Below are positions 23,815-31,297 of a DNA stretch of 52,094 bases, in pieces (positions within the stretch are counted from its first letter, which is position 1; every line of letters starts with the position of its first letter). The notes beneath the pieces are model-generated. The model did not search any database. It was not told the origin of the DNA and worked only from the letters and a program-made list of their open reading frames with translations. This stretch comes from an uncultured Rubritalea sp. (lineage in GTDB: Bacteria; Verrucomicrobiota; Verrucomicrobiia; Verrucomicrobiales; Akkermansiaceae), in the NCBI GenBank assembly GCA_937132085.1, contig CAKZNV010000088.1, positions 1 to 52,094 on the forward strand. The letters run 5' to 3'. The position numbers and the translations under genes are program-made.

Positions 23815-25200
23815 ATGTCTACATCATTCAGCCGCAGAGCCTTCATCACCACAGCACTGGGAACCACACTGTCCATCAAGCTAAACGCTAAACAAATAGA
23901 CAAGAACCTCATCATCTATCACCCAGATTCTGACGTTTACAAGAGGCTAAACGTTCCGTTCAACTCAGATCTCAGCTTCACCCCAAACAGCATTGCTGCG
24001 TGCACTGATGAAACCTCAGTCGTTTCGGCTATTTCTTATGCTAGAGAAAATAAGTTAAACGTATCCATCAAATCTGGTGGCCACTCATTCACCGGAGCAT
24101 CTCTAAATAATGGAGGACTAGTCATAGACGTATCAGGGATAAGGCAAAAATTCTATCGACCTAAAGATCAATCATTCACTGCTGGGCCTGGACTCAAACT
24201 AGCTGAGGTCTATTCCTATCTATTCAAACAAAACAGACTTCTCCCTAGTGGATCATGTGGAGGCGTAGGTCTAAGCGGTCTAACACTAGGTGGAGGCTAT
24301 GGACTGTTCGCTCGCCAACATGGACTCACCTGCGACCACCTTCAACAGGTCAAAATGGTCACAGCTAAAGGAAAAATCATCGACTCAAAAGACAATCCAG
24401 ACCTACTCTGGGCATGCAGAGGTGGCGGTAATGGAAGCCTAGGAGTCATCACATCGCTGAAATACTCAACAGTCAAAGCTCCTGAAACCTTCACTACACA
24501 GAAGTTCAGAGCCTATAACCTCACTCCCAAGAAAGCAGTCCAGCTAATGAAAGACTGGTTCAGCATCACAGCAGGACTCGCTAACCCGCTATTTTCTGCC
24601 TTCGTCATGAATGGCCGCCAAGTCACTATTCTTCTAACATCGACTTACTCACATAGAGGCCCAGCATTTCAATCCGCTAAAAACGCCTTTCTCAAAGCTG
24701 GCACCGCCACACGTGGCGTCTACTCTAAGCCCACCCACATTGGCATCAAGACCTATTCTGGTCGCCCTAATCCCCTGCCATTTAGAAATATGTCAGCTGG
24801 CTACTACAATACATTTCAAGATCTGCAGCCAGTCGCCCAGCAGATCACAGAAACTACCATCAACAACCCCGGAATCATCTTCCAAATCAACACTCTAGGC
24901 GGAGCGATCAATAATCCTAATGTCTCAGGCGCCTACCCTCATCGCTCCTATCCATATCTTGGAGAATTACAGTCCTACTGGAACAGCCCAACTCAGAAGA
25001 AGAAACTTATCCCAGCCGTAGAGAAAATCCGTCTACTACTAAAGCACATCCCTCATCACTACGTAAATTACCCAGATCCTGATCTAGAAAACCCCGCTAC
25101 AGCTTACTTCGCTCAGAGCCTTACTAAGCTACAGAAAATTAAACAACAACTAGACCCAGATAACTTTTTCCCCAAGCCTCCCTTAAAAACTGACTCTTAA
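23815..25200 (+). CDS. Exported FAD-linked oxidoreductase (berberine-bridge-enzyme-like)
   Basis: Encodes 461 residues. A Tat-like signal lies at the start (SRRAFITTALGTTLS), pointing to export of the folded flavoprotein. The FAD-binding PCMH domain has 'SIKSGGHSFTGASLNNGGLVIDVS' with H90, and 'LPSGSCGGVGLSGLTLGGGYG' with C148. These are at the places where berberine-bridge-type enzymes attach FAD through both His and Cys, so bicovalent flavin is likely. The C-terminal BBE motif is seen in 'YVNYPDPDLENPATAYFAQSLTKLQKIKQQLDPDNFF'-type sequence. Substrates of relatives are sugars or alcohols oxidised with O2. The gene stands alone. Confidence 0.9.
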   Translation: MSTSFSRRAFITTALGTTLSIKLNAKQIDKNLIIYHPDSDVYKRLNVPFNSDLSFTPNSIAACTDETSVVSAISYARENKLNVSIKSGGHSFTGASLNNGGLVIDVSGIRQKFYRPKDQSFTAGPGLKLAEVYSYLFKQNRLLPSGSCGGVGLSGLTLGGGYGLFARQHGLTCDHLQQVKMVTAKGKIIDSKDNPDLLWACRGGGNGSLGVITSLKYSTVKAPETFTTQKFRAYNLTPKKAVQLMKDWFSITAGLANPLFSAFVMNGRQVTILLTSTYSHRGPAFQSAKNAFLKAGTATRGVYSKPTHIGIKTYSGRPNPLPFRNMSAGYYNTFQDLQPVAQQITETTINNPGIIFQINTLGGAINNPNVSGAYPHRSYPYLGELQSYWNSPTQKKKLIPAVEKIRLLLKHIPHHYVNYPDPDLENPATAYFAQSLTKLQKIKQQLDPDNFFPKPPLKTDS

Positions 25201-25216
25201 TCAGGGACTTCTGGAA

Positions 25217-25234
25217 TTGTGTCAATATTGTCAC
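25217..25234 (+). promoter_or_regulatory. Pho box before the Na/Pi cotransporter gene
   Basis: TTGTGTC-aata-TTGTCAC: two heptamers at an 11-bp period, 90 bp before the start codon. It matches the layout of PhoB direct repeats and the other boxes in this cluster. Confidence 0.65.
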
Positions 25235-25323
25235 AGTTCTACTGGGATCAATCTTGACTTTTACCCTCAAAAAAGTCCACCCTGCGTCTTCAACCAACAC
25301 AAACCAACACACAAACCAATATT

Positions 25324-27060
25324 ATGTGGACCGCAATCACAACGACACTCAGTATTCTAGGCGCACTCGGCGTATTTCTTTATGGCATGAAGGTTATGTC
25401 AGAAGGTATTCAAAAAGTAGCTGGTGACAGCATGCGCAAGGCTCTTGCCACCATGACCAAGAACCGTTTTAGTGCGGTATTCACTGGTTTTTTCACCACC
25501 TGCTTAGTTCAATCCTCTTCTGCCTCTACAGTATTAGTGGTCAGTTTTGTGAATGCAGGACTACTCACCCTCGTTGAATCTGTTGGTGTCATCATGGGTG
25601 CTAACTTAGGAACTACGATTACCGCTTGGTTAGTAGCTTTCATCCCTAAGTTCAAAATCGTAACCATCGCCCTTCCAATGATCGGCATTGGTCTCCCACT
25701 CTTCTTCACTTGTAAGAACCGCTGGAGATCATTTGGTGAAACTCTCATCGGCTTCGGTTTACTATTCATCGGCCTCTCTCTCCTTAAGGATCAAGTCCCA
25801 ACAGCTTCTGACATCACAGGTGGAGCAGCTGACACAGTCAAATACTGGATTACCTTTATTCAAGAATCACAATACTTCTCAACGATTCTATTCCTCATCG
25901 CTGGTATCATTCTCACACTCGTAGTGCAGTCATCATCTGCAGCCATGGCTATCACTATCGCCTGTGCATGGAACGGCTGGCTCGGAACTGACCCAGAAAT
26001 GGTCTTCGTAAGTTGCGCTGCCATCGTCCTAGGTGAAAACATCGGAACCACAGTTACCGCTTGGCTAGCTTCTCTATCAGCCAATGTTAATGCCAAACGT
26101 GCTGCTCGCGCTCACTTCCTATTCAACGTAATAGGCACACTCTGGGCAATCATCCTTATTGTCCCTCTCACCTCATTGATTTGGAACTCTCTTCACATCT
26201 TCCCTGAGTGGATGATCGAAATCAAAACGAAGAAAGCCGATGGCGGAATTCCACCAGAGCTGATCAAAGTCGCCTTCGCTGTAGCAATCTTCCACACCAC
26301 ATTTAACCTAACCAACATCCTATTACTCCTACCTTTCACTAAGAAGATAGCTAGCATCGTAGAGAAATGGGTTAAGGATAAGCCAGAAGGTGAAGACGCT
26401 CCAACGATCCAATACATTTCACAGAATCTAGTAGACCTAGGTGAACTCAATATCGTAGAAGCAGACAGCGCTCTGAAAACCTTCTCATCTCATTGCATCA
26501 AGATGTTCGATGGATACGTAGATGTATTCGATCACCCAGAGCAAGACATGTCTAGCCTAGTAAGTAAACTCAAGCGTATGGAAGATGAAGCTGACGTCAT
26601 GATGCATGACATCACGAACTATCTCGTCCGATGCTCCTCTCACGAGATCAGCACTGAACATGCAGAGAAGATCACAGGCATGCTACGCATCACTGCTGAG
26701 CTAGAAGAATGTTCAGATGCTATCTACAGACTCGTCAAGCTAGCCGAGCGTAAATACACAGCTGGTAGACAGTTTAGCTCAGAACAAACTGCTAACGTCA
26801 AACTCTTCACTGCACACATCGGAGAATTCTTGAAATTCACAGCTGATAACATTCTTACACCATCAGATGAGACAACGGTTGCCACCTTCGACGCGAAAGC
26901 TGCTGAGATGAGAAATGCCTTTAACAAAGCAGCAATGAAGCGCATGAAAGACGGTAAAGTGAAACTCGAAATGATTAACATCAACACCAACAACGAGCTT
27001 CGTGGCATAGCTAACCAGCTTACACACATCAATAAGACTTCGACTGAAATAGCTGATTAA
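25324..27060 (+). CDS. Na+/phosphate cotransporter (NptA/PhoU-domain family)
   Basis: Encodes 578 residues. Two Na_Pi_cotrans repeats occur in the membrane part (about 1-345), each with the Q-S-S-S signature: Q63 in 'CLVQSSSAST' and Q202 in 'LVVQSSSAAM', each followed by 'GANLGTTITAWL' or 'GENIGTTVTAWL'. A PhoU-like helical domain occupies about 360-570. It imports inorganic phosphate with Na+ across the inner membrane, a low-cost alternative to the Pst ABC system encoded downstream. A Pho box lies upstream and a strong terminator downstream. It opens the phosphate cluster, ahead of phoB-phoR. Confidence 0.95.
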   Translation: MWTAITTTLSILGALGVFLYGMKVMSEGIQKVAGDSMRKALATMTKNRFSAVFTGFFTTCLVQSSSASTVLVVSFVNAGLLTLVESVGVIMGANLGTTITAWLVAFIPKFKIVTIALPMIGIGLPLFFTCKNRWRSFGETLIGFGLLFIGLSLLKDQVPTASDITGGAADTVKYWITFIQESQYFSTILFLIAGIILTLVVQSSSAAMAITIACAWNGWLGTDPEMVFVSCAAIVLGENIGTTVTAWLASLSANVNAKRAARAHFLFNVIGTLWAIILIVPLTSLIWNSLHIFPEWMIEIKTKKADGGIPPELIKVAFAVAIFHTTFNLTNILLLLPFTKKIASIVEKWVKDKPEGEDAPTIQYISQNLVDLGELNIVEADSALKTFSSHCIKMFDGYVDVFDHPEQDMSSLVSKLKRMEDEADVMMHDITNYLVRCSSHEISTEHAEKITGMLRITAELEECSDAIYRLVKLAERKYTAGRQFSSEQTANVKLFTAHIGEFLKFTADNILTPSDETTVATFDAKAAEMRNAFNKAAMKRMKDGKVKLEMININTNNELRGIANQLTHINKTSTEIAD

Positions 27061-27085
27061 TCATCAATTTCATATCAATTCGATC

Positions 27086-27119
27086 AACGAGGTTAGCGTT
27101 CTGCTAACCTCGTTTTTTT
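27086..27119 (+). terminator. Rho-independent terminator
   Basis: AACGAGGTTAGC-gttct-GCTAACCTCGTT: a 12-bp perfect stem with seven T in a row at its end. Confidence 0.95.
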
Positions 27120-27129
27120 ATCCCCTTGA

Positions 27130-27158
27130 TAGTGACTAAATTGTCACTTACATATTAC
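27130..27158 (+). promoter_or_regulatory. Pho box before phoB
   Basis: Three heptamers at an 11-bp period: TAGTGAC-taaa-TTGTCAC-ttac-ATATTAC. The last ends 36 bp before the phoB start, which suits autoactivation of phoBR. Confidence 0.6.
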
Positions 27159-27193
27159 AGACTCACCCTCCTGCCCAGACATAGTCATTCAGT

Positions 27194-27868
27194 ATGCAAA
27201 CTATCCTCATCATAGAAGACGAAATCGATATCGCAGACCTCATCGCCTTCAACCTAGAGCGAAACCAATTCGCAGTCGAAATGGAGCACGATGGCGAAGC
27301 CGGACTAGCAACAGCTCTGACAAGTCAGCCAGATCTAATCATCCTAGATCTGATGCTACCTAAGAAAGATGGCTTCACCGTCTTCAAGGACTTACGCAAT
27401 GATCCACGCACCAGAACAACTCCAGTGCTCATGCTCACCGCCAAGGCACAGACTGAAGATAGGATCGCAGGATTAGAGATCGGCGCAGACGACTACTTAA
27501 CCAAGCCATTTAGCCCAAAAGAACTCGTCCTCAGAATCAAAGCCATCTTGAAACGCAACGCTAAGAGCAGCACTAACTCTAGCTTTGAATGTGGCCCCTA
27601 TAAATTTAACAAATCTACTCTGGAATTTTTTGCCAATGGTGAATTCATCGACCTTACAGCCACTGAGTTCAAGCTCATGCTCTACCTCTGCGAACGACCC
27701 AATGCCCCACAAGATAGATACGTCCTACTCAAAGAAGTCTGGGGATATCATGATGAGGTAAACTCCCGCACCCTAGACACTCACTTGAAACGTCTGCGTC
27801 AAAAGCTCGGAGAACACGCTACCCCACTAGAAACAGTGAGAGGTGTCGGCTATCAGATCGTCACCTAA
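27194..27868 (+). CDS. phoB: Phosphate regulon response regulator PhoB
   Basis: Encodes 224 residues. The receiver domain (1-120) has acidic residues 'EDE' near position 8, the phosphoacceptor D52 in 'IILDLMLPKKDG', Thr and Lys in 'MLTAK' and 'YLTKPFSPKEL'. The C-terminal OmpR-type winged helix (about 130-224) has 'LTATEFKLMLYLCE' and 'VNSRTLDTHLKRLRQKLG'. It activates phosphate-starvation genes by binding the 11-bp-period repeats found in this region. phoR follows 47 bp later. Confidence 0.95.
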   Translation: MQTILIIEDEIDIADLIAFNLERNQFAVEMEHDGEAGLATALTSQPDLIILDLMLPKKDGFTVFKDLRNDPRTRTTPVLMLTAKAQTEDRIAGLEIGADDYLTKPFSPKELVLRIKAILKRNAKSSTNSSFECGPYKFNKSTLEFFANGEFIDLTATEFKLMLYLCERPNAPQDRYVLLKEVWGYHDEVNSRTLDTHLKRLRQKLGEHATPLETVRGVGYQIVT

Positions 27869-27915
27869 TTAGAAACTTGAAATAGCGAGGACTTACGCCC
27901 ACCTTAAGAAAGCTC

Positions 27916-29121
27916 ATGTCAGAAATTCTTCTCATCATCACCGCTGTTTCACTCCTATGCAGTCTCCTACTCTGGCGCCTACTCACCGCCCAGAATAACA
28001 AAGCTCAATTCGCCTATGCAAAACACCGCAAGGAACATAATGACATCCTCGAACGCACTAAAGCCGAGCGCCGAGAGCTCAGGTTATTATTAAATGCCTT
28101 CGATGATGCCATGGTCATCACGAATAACGACGGCGTCATTCAGATAGAGAACCAAGCTACTAAAGCGCTCTGTAAAGGCAGATCTGTAAGAGGTAAAACG
28201 GTCAAAGAAGCCTTCCTCAATGAAGAGATCTGTCAGCATATCGAGACCGCCACCTCATCCCAGGAACCAACTAAAAAGAAACTCATCCTCACTTCATCAA
28301 CCTTTGGCAATCATACCGAATCTAACACCTCAGCCTGGATCATCGATGTAGCCCCCATCCCTTCCAATGAAGAAGATCCTCTTCACCGAATCATACTAAA
28401 AGACATCACCGCCGAGCATAGAACTGATCAAGTAAAGAGAGAGTTTGTCGCCAATGCCTCTCACGAGCTCCGCACCCCACTAGCCATCATCAGTGGCTAC
28501 CTAGAGAACCTCATCGATGACGATGTAGTAGACTCACCCGCTACAGCCAGAAGATTTCTCACTACCATCCGTAAACATAGTGATCGCCTCTCCAAGCTGA
28601 TCGATGAAATGCTCACTATCTCCAAACTAGAGTCAGGTGAAGCAGCTCAGCTGAACAAAGAACCATTCAGCCTCAATCGCGTCCTATCTGACATCACAGA
28701 CAGACTAGCCCCGATGCTCAGCACACAAGATTCCTCCATTCAGCTGAATTTCATCCCAGAGAATATCACCATCACAGGTGATCAATTCTACTGGGAGCAA
28801 GCACTCTTTAACCTCATCGAGAACGCCCTCAAACAAAATCACGACAACCCTATCACTGTCAGCGTTGATATGAAACAGGATGCCGACAATCTAACAATCG
28901 ACATCAGCGACAACGGCAAAGGCATCCCATCAGCCCATCTACCCTACATCTTCAACCGCTTCTATAGAGTTCAGAAGCACCACTCACAAAATGAAGTCAA
29001 AGGCACTGGCCTAGGGCTATCCATTGTAAAACATGCCATAGAAGCTCATGGAGGCACCATCACGGCAACCTCCCAAGCAGGCATCAAGACCACCTTCTCT
29101 ATCATCTGCCCTCAGACTTAG
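27916..29121 (+). CDS. phoR: Phosphate regulon sensor kinase PhoR
   Basis: Encodes 401 residues. One N-terminal membrane helix (about 3-22) anchors the protein; a PAS domain follows at about 52-160, then the dimerisation domain with H183 in 'FVANASHELRTPLAII', and the ATPase domain with N box 'NLIENALKQN', G1 'DNGKGIP', F box 'IFNRFYR' and G2 'GTGLGLSIVKHAIEAHGG'. There is no large periplasmic sensor, as in PhoR proteins that read phosphate flux through PstSCAB-PhoU. It phosphorylates PhoB. The gene converges with the metalloprotease gene, with only 14 bp between the stops. Confidence 0.94.
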   Translation: MSEILLIITAVSLLCSLLLWRLLTAQNNKAQFAYAKHRKEHNDILERTKAERRELRLLLNAFDDAMVITNNDGVIQIENQATKALCKGRSVRGKTVKEAFLNEEICQHIETATSSQEPTKKKLILTSSTFGNHTESNTSAWIIDVAPIPSNEEDPLHRIILKDITAEHRTDQVKREFVANASHELRTPLAIISGYLENLIDDDVVDSPATARRFLTTIRKHSDRLSKLIDEMLTISKLESGEAAQLNKEPFSLNRVLSDITDRLAPMLSTQDSSIQLNFIPENITITGDQFYWEQALFNLIENALKQNHDNPITVSVDMKQDADNLTIDISDNGKGIPSAHLPYIFNRFYRVQKHHSQNEVKGTGLGLSIVKHAIEAHGGTITATSQAGIKTTFSIICPQT

Positions 29122-29135
29122 TCCGATCTACACCT

Positions 29136-30050
29136 CTATCTCTTACGATAAAGCGTGAATATCCCCAATCCTGCGAAAAGGCATAGCAGTGAACTCGGTT
29201 CAGGCACTTGCGTTATATTAGTAACACCAAGAGCAGTTTGAAGTTGATCAATAGGATTAGTGGCATCACCATCTTCATCAGTTCCTGCTAAGGTAAAGTG
29301 ACGGTCATACCTCCACTCGAATCTCGGCAAACCAGTGGCCATAATAGACCCCTTCCCATTCACTTTTGTATGTGCCTTAGAAAAATCTAGATGCTTTAAA
29401 GAAAGCGCATGCCCAACCTCATGAGAAATTGTGCCAGAAAAGAGATTGGTCACTCTTTCTATATCACCTCGATCAGTAGAATAAAGCTGAATAACTAGGT
29501 TACTAGCATACACCGAACTGACAATAGCTCCATTTGGGACAGCGTCTCCATGATTGAATACAACAAGATCCCCCCCAGGTGTTGTTGGTGGTCCCACGCT
29601 ACTATCTCCTTGATAGTATCCAGCAGATCCATCAGCACGTCTTATCGAGCTGTCCACTGCCACTCCGAAAGCTCCATCACCAGTGCCTATTTGAACAACA
29701 TAATATTCACTGTCTCCGTTAGATGGGGCAACGCCTGCATCACCAATGACAAAATTGATATCTAAGCGCTTACCGTTCATGGCAGAGTTGCCAGTCACTT
29801 GTCCAATATCAAAGTGAAAGTCGGCCTTCACCTCTTCCAGAATACGATTAGTAAGAGCTGTTCGATTAGCAGCAGTATCATCAAATCCGTATGATCTGAT
29901 ATCAAAGGTATCTATCGTATCTCCTCGTTTATTAGTTCGTTCAGTAGTTCCCTGAGTAGGATCATTAAAATCTAGGACAACTGTAACTGCCTCGCTACTA
30001 GCCATTATGCCCATCGTGACAGATACTACGTATGTAATTATTTTTTTCAT
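29136..30050 (-). CDS. PEP-CTERM-anchored metzincin-type metalloprotease
   Basis: Encodes 304 residues from the ATG at 30050, chosen over an upstream ATG at 30089 because it starts the signal peptide MKKIITYVVSVTMG. The zinc motif H-E-V-G-H-A-L-S-L-K-H and a downstream Met-turn 'GSIMATG' mark a metzincin (matrixin-like) fold, although the usual Gly of HExxHxxGxxH is Ser. The C-terminus is a PEP-CTERM sorting signal: 'VPEPSS', a hydrophobic stretch, then 'LYRKR', which is used for processing and surface or matrix export by exosortase. It lies in reverse orientation between phoR and pstS, so it may share the phosphate-responsive intergenic region. Confidence 0.88.
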   Translation of the reverse strand: MKKIITYVVSVTMGIMASSEAVTVVLDFNDPTQGTTERTNKRGDTIDTFDIRSYGFDDTAANRTALTNRILEEVKADFHFDIGQVTGNSAMNGKRLDINFVIGDAGVAPSNGDSEYYVVQIGTGDGAFGVAVDSSIRRADGSAGYYQGDSSVGPPTTPGGDLVVFNHGDAVPNGAIVSSVYASNLVIQLYSTDRGDIERVTNLFSGTISHEVGHALSLKHLDFSKAHTKVNGKGSIMATGLPRFEWRYDRHFTLAGTDEDGDATNPIDQLQTALGVTNITQVPEPSSLLCLFAGLGIFTLYRKR

Positions 30051-30172
30051 AAATTTCGTGTTCAATAAAAGTAAACGACTACGTCTCACTGAGCTGAGCT
30101 TGGATCAAGGCTATGTGCATATTCCATCCATCAATGTGGTTATGCTTAAATCTAACAGACTTATTTTAACCT

Positions 30173-30190
30173 ATGTGACAAAACTGTTAC
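30173..30190 (+). promoter_or_regulatory. Pho box before pstS
   Basis: ATGTGAC-aaaa-CTGTTAC, two heptamers at an 11-bp period, with a further TTGTCAA at 30201. The first pair ends 87 bp before the pstS start. The region is also the upstream region of the divergent metalloprotease gene. Confidence 0.65.
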
Positions 30191-30276
30191 CCACCAACCT
30201 TTGTCAAATTTCATGTTTTAAACGATAAGTTCGATGTGCTCAGAAAAACGAGCACCAACAATTAACTAAACAAACA

Positions 30277-31098
30277 ATGAAACTAAAAACAATCACATCA
30301 GTTTTCGCCGCACTCACAGTAGTAGCCACAGCGCAGACTAAACTTGTAATTAAAGGATCAGACACTCTCGGAGCTAAAATGGTTCCACAACTTTCAGAAG
30401 CATACAAGGCAGCTGGAAATAACGTAGAATTCGAAATCGCAGCTGAAGGTTCTTCTACTTGCTTCGCATCACTACTAGCAGGCACAGCAGATTTCGGAAT
30501 GTCATCACGTGGCATCAAGTCATCTGAAAAAGACGCATTCGCAGCAAAGGGTCAAGAGGCAGTAGCACACATCGCAGGCGTAGACATGATCGCAGTGATC
30601 GTGAACGAAGCGAACGGCGTAAAAGCTCTCACTAAGGCTCAAGTAGCTGGAATTTTCACTGGTAAAATCACTGATTGGTCACAAGTCGGCGGTAAAGCAG
30701 GTGCGATCAAGGCATACACGCGTAACACTTCATCTGGAACCTACAAAACCTTCCAGAAGCTAGCGATGAACAAGGTAGACTACGGTAAGAACACTCAGAA
30801 AATGGCAGGTAACGAGCAAATCGCTGAAGCTGTATCTAGTGATGTAAACGGTATCGGCTACGTAGGTCTAGCTTACGCTGAGCGTGACGGTGTTTCCGCT
30901 GCTACAGTTGACGGAATTGCTCCTAAGCCAGAGAATCAGGCCTCCTACTCACTTTCCCGTAATCTCTACTTCTACACCATCGGTCAGCCTACAGGTGAAG
31001 CTAAGAAGTTCATCGACTGGTCGCTCACTTCAGACGAAGCCGCTAAGATCGTGACTAAGGTTGGATTCATTGCCCCTGCTAAGCCAAAAGCTAAATAA
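30277..31098 (+). CDS. pstS: Phosphate-binding protein PstS
   Basis: Encodes 273 residues. A signal peptide spans about 1-18 (VFAALTVVATAQ). The PstS pattern is clear: 'VIKGSDTLGAKMVPQLSEAYKA' at the mature start, the phosphate loop 'AEGSSTCFASLLAGTADFGMSSRGIK', and 'YTRNTSSGTYKTFQKLAM' with the conserved S-G-T phosphate ligands. It captures phosphate in the periplasm and hands it to PstC/PstA. The gene has its own Pho box and its own terminator, so it is transcribed apart from pstCAB, probably at higher level. Confidence 0.96.
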   Translation: MKLKTITSVFAALTVVATAQTKLVIKGSDTLGAKMVPQLSEAYKAAGNNVEFEIAAEGSSTCFASLLAGTADFGMSSRGIKSSEKDAFAAKGQEAVAHIAGVDMIAVIVNEANGVKALTKAQVAGIFTGKITDWSQVGGKAGAIKAYTRNTSSGTYKTFQKLAMNKVDYGKNTQKMAGNEQIAEAVSSDVNGIGYVGLAYAERDGVSAATVDGIAPKPENQASYSLSRNLYFYTIGQPTGEAKKFIDWSLTSDEAAKIVTKVGFIAPAKPKAK

Positions 31099-31132
31099 TC
31101 TAGCTAAAATCTAACTCAACTCTCCCATTAAG

Positions 31133-31167
31133 CACCCTGTCAGCAACTATGCTGCAGGGTGTTTTTT
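31133..31167 (+). terminator. Terminator between pstS and pstC
   Basis: CACCCTG/CAGGGTG stem, extended by CAGCA/TGCTG inside, followed by six T. It separates pstS from pstC. Confidence 0.88.
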
Positions 31168-31196
31168 ATTCCCCTGATTTCCATCAGCCACCCACA

Positions 31197-31225
31197 TTGT
31201 GACAAAATTGTTACAGCAATACATT
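31197..31225 (+). promoter_or_regulatory. Pho box before pstC
   Basis: Three heptamers at an 11-bp period: TTGTGAC-aaaa-TTGTTAC-agca-ATACATT. It gives the pstCAB-phoU part its own phosphate-regulated promoter after the pstS terminator. Confidence 0.68.
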
Positions 31226-31297
31226 CTTCATTTCTTGAGGACTCACTTAATAGGAGGGCGTAAATCACTTACTAGCCAATCACTCTAACACTTTTCG

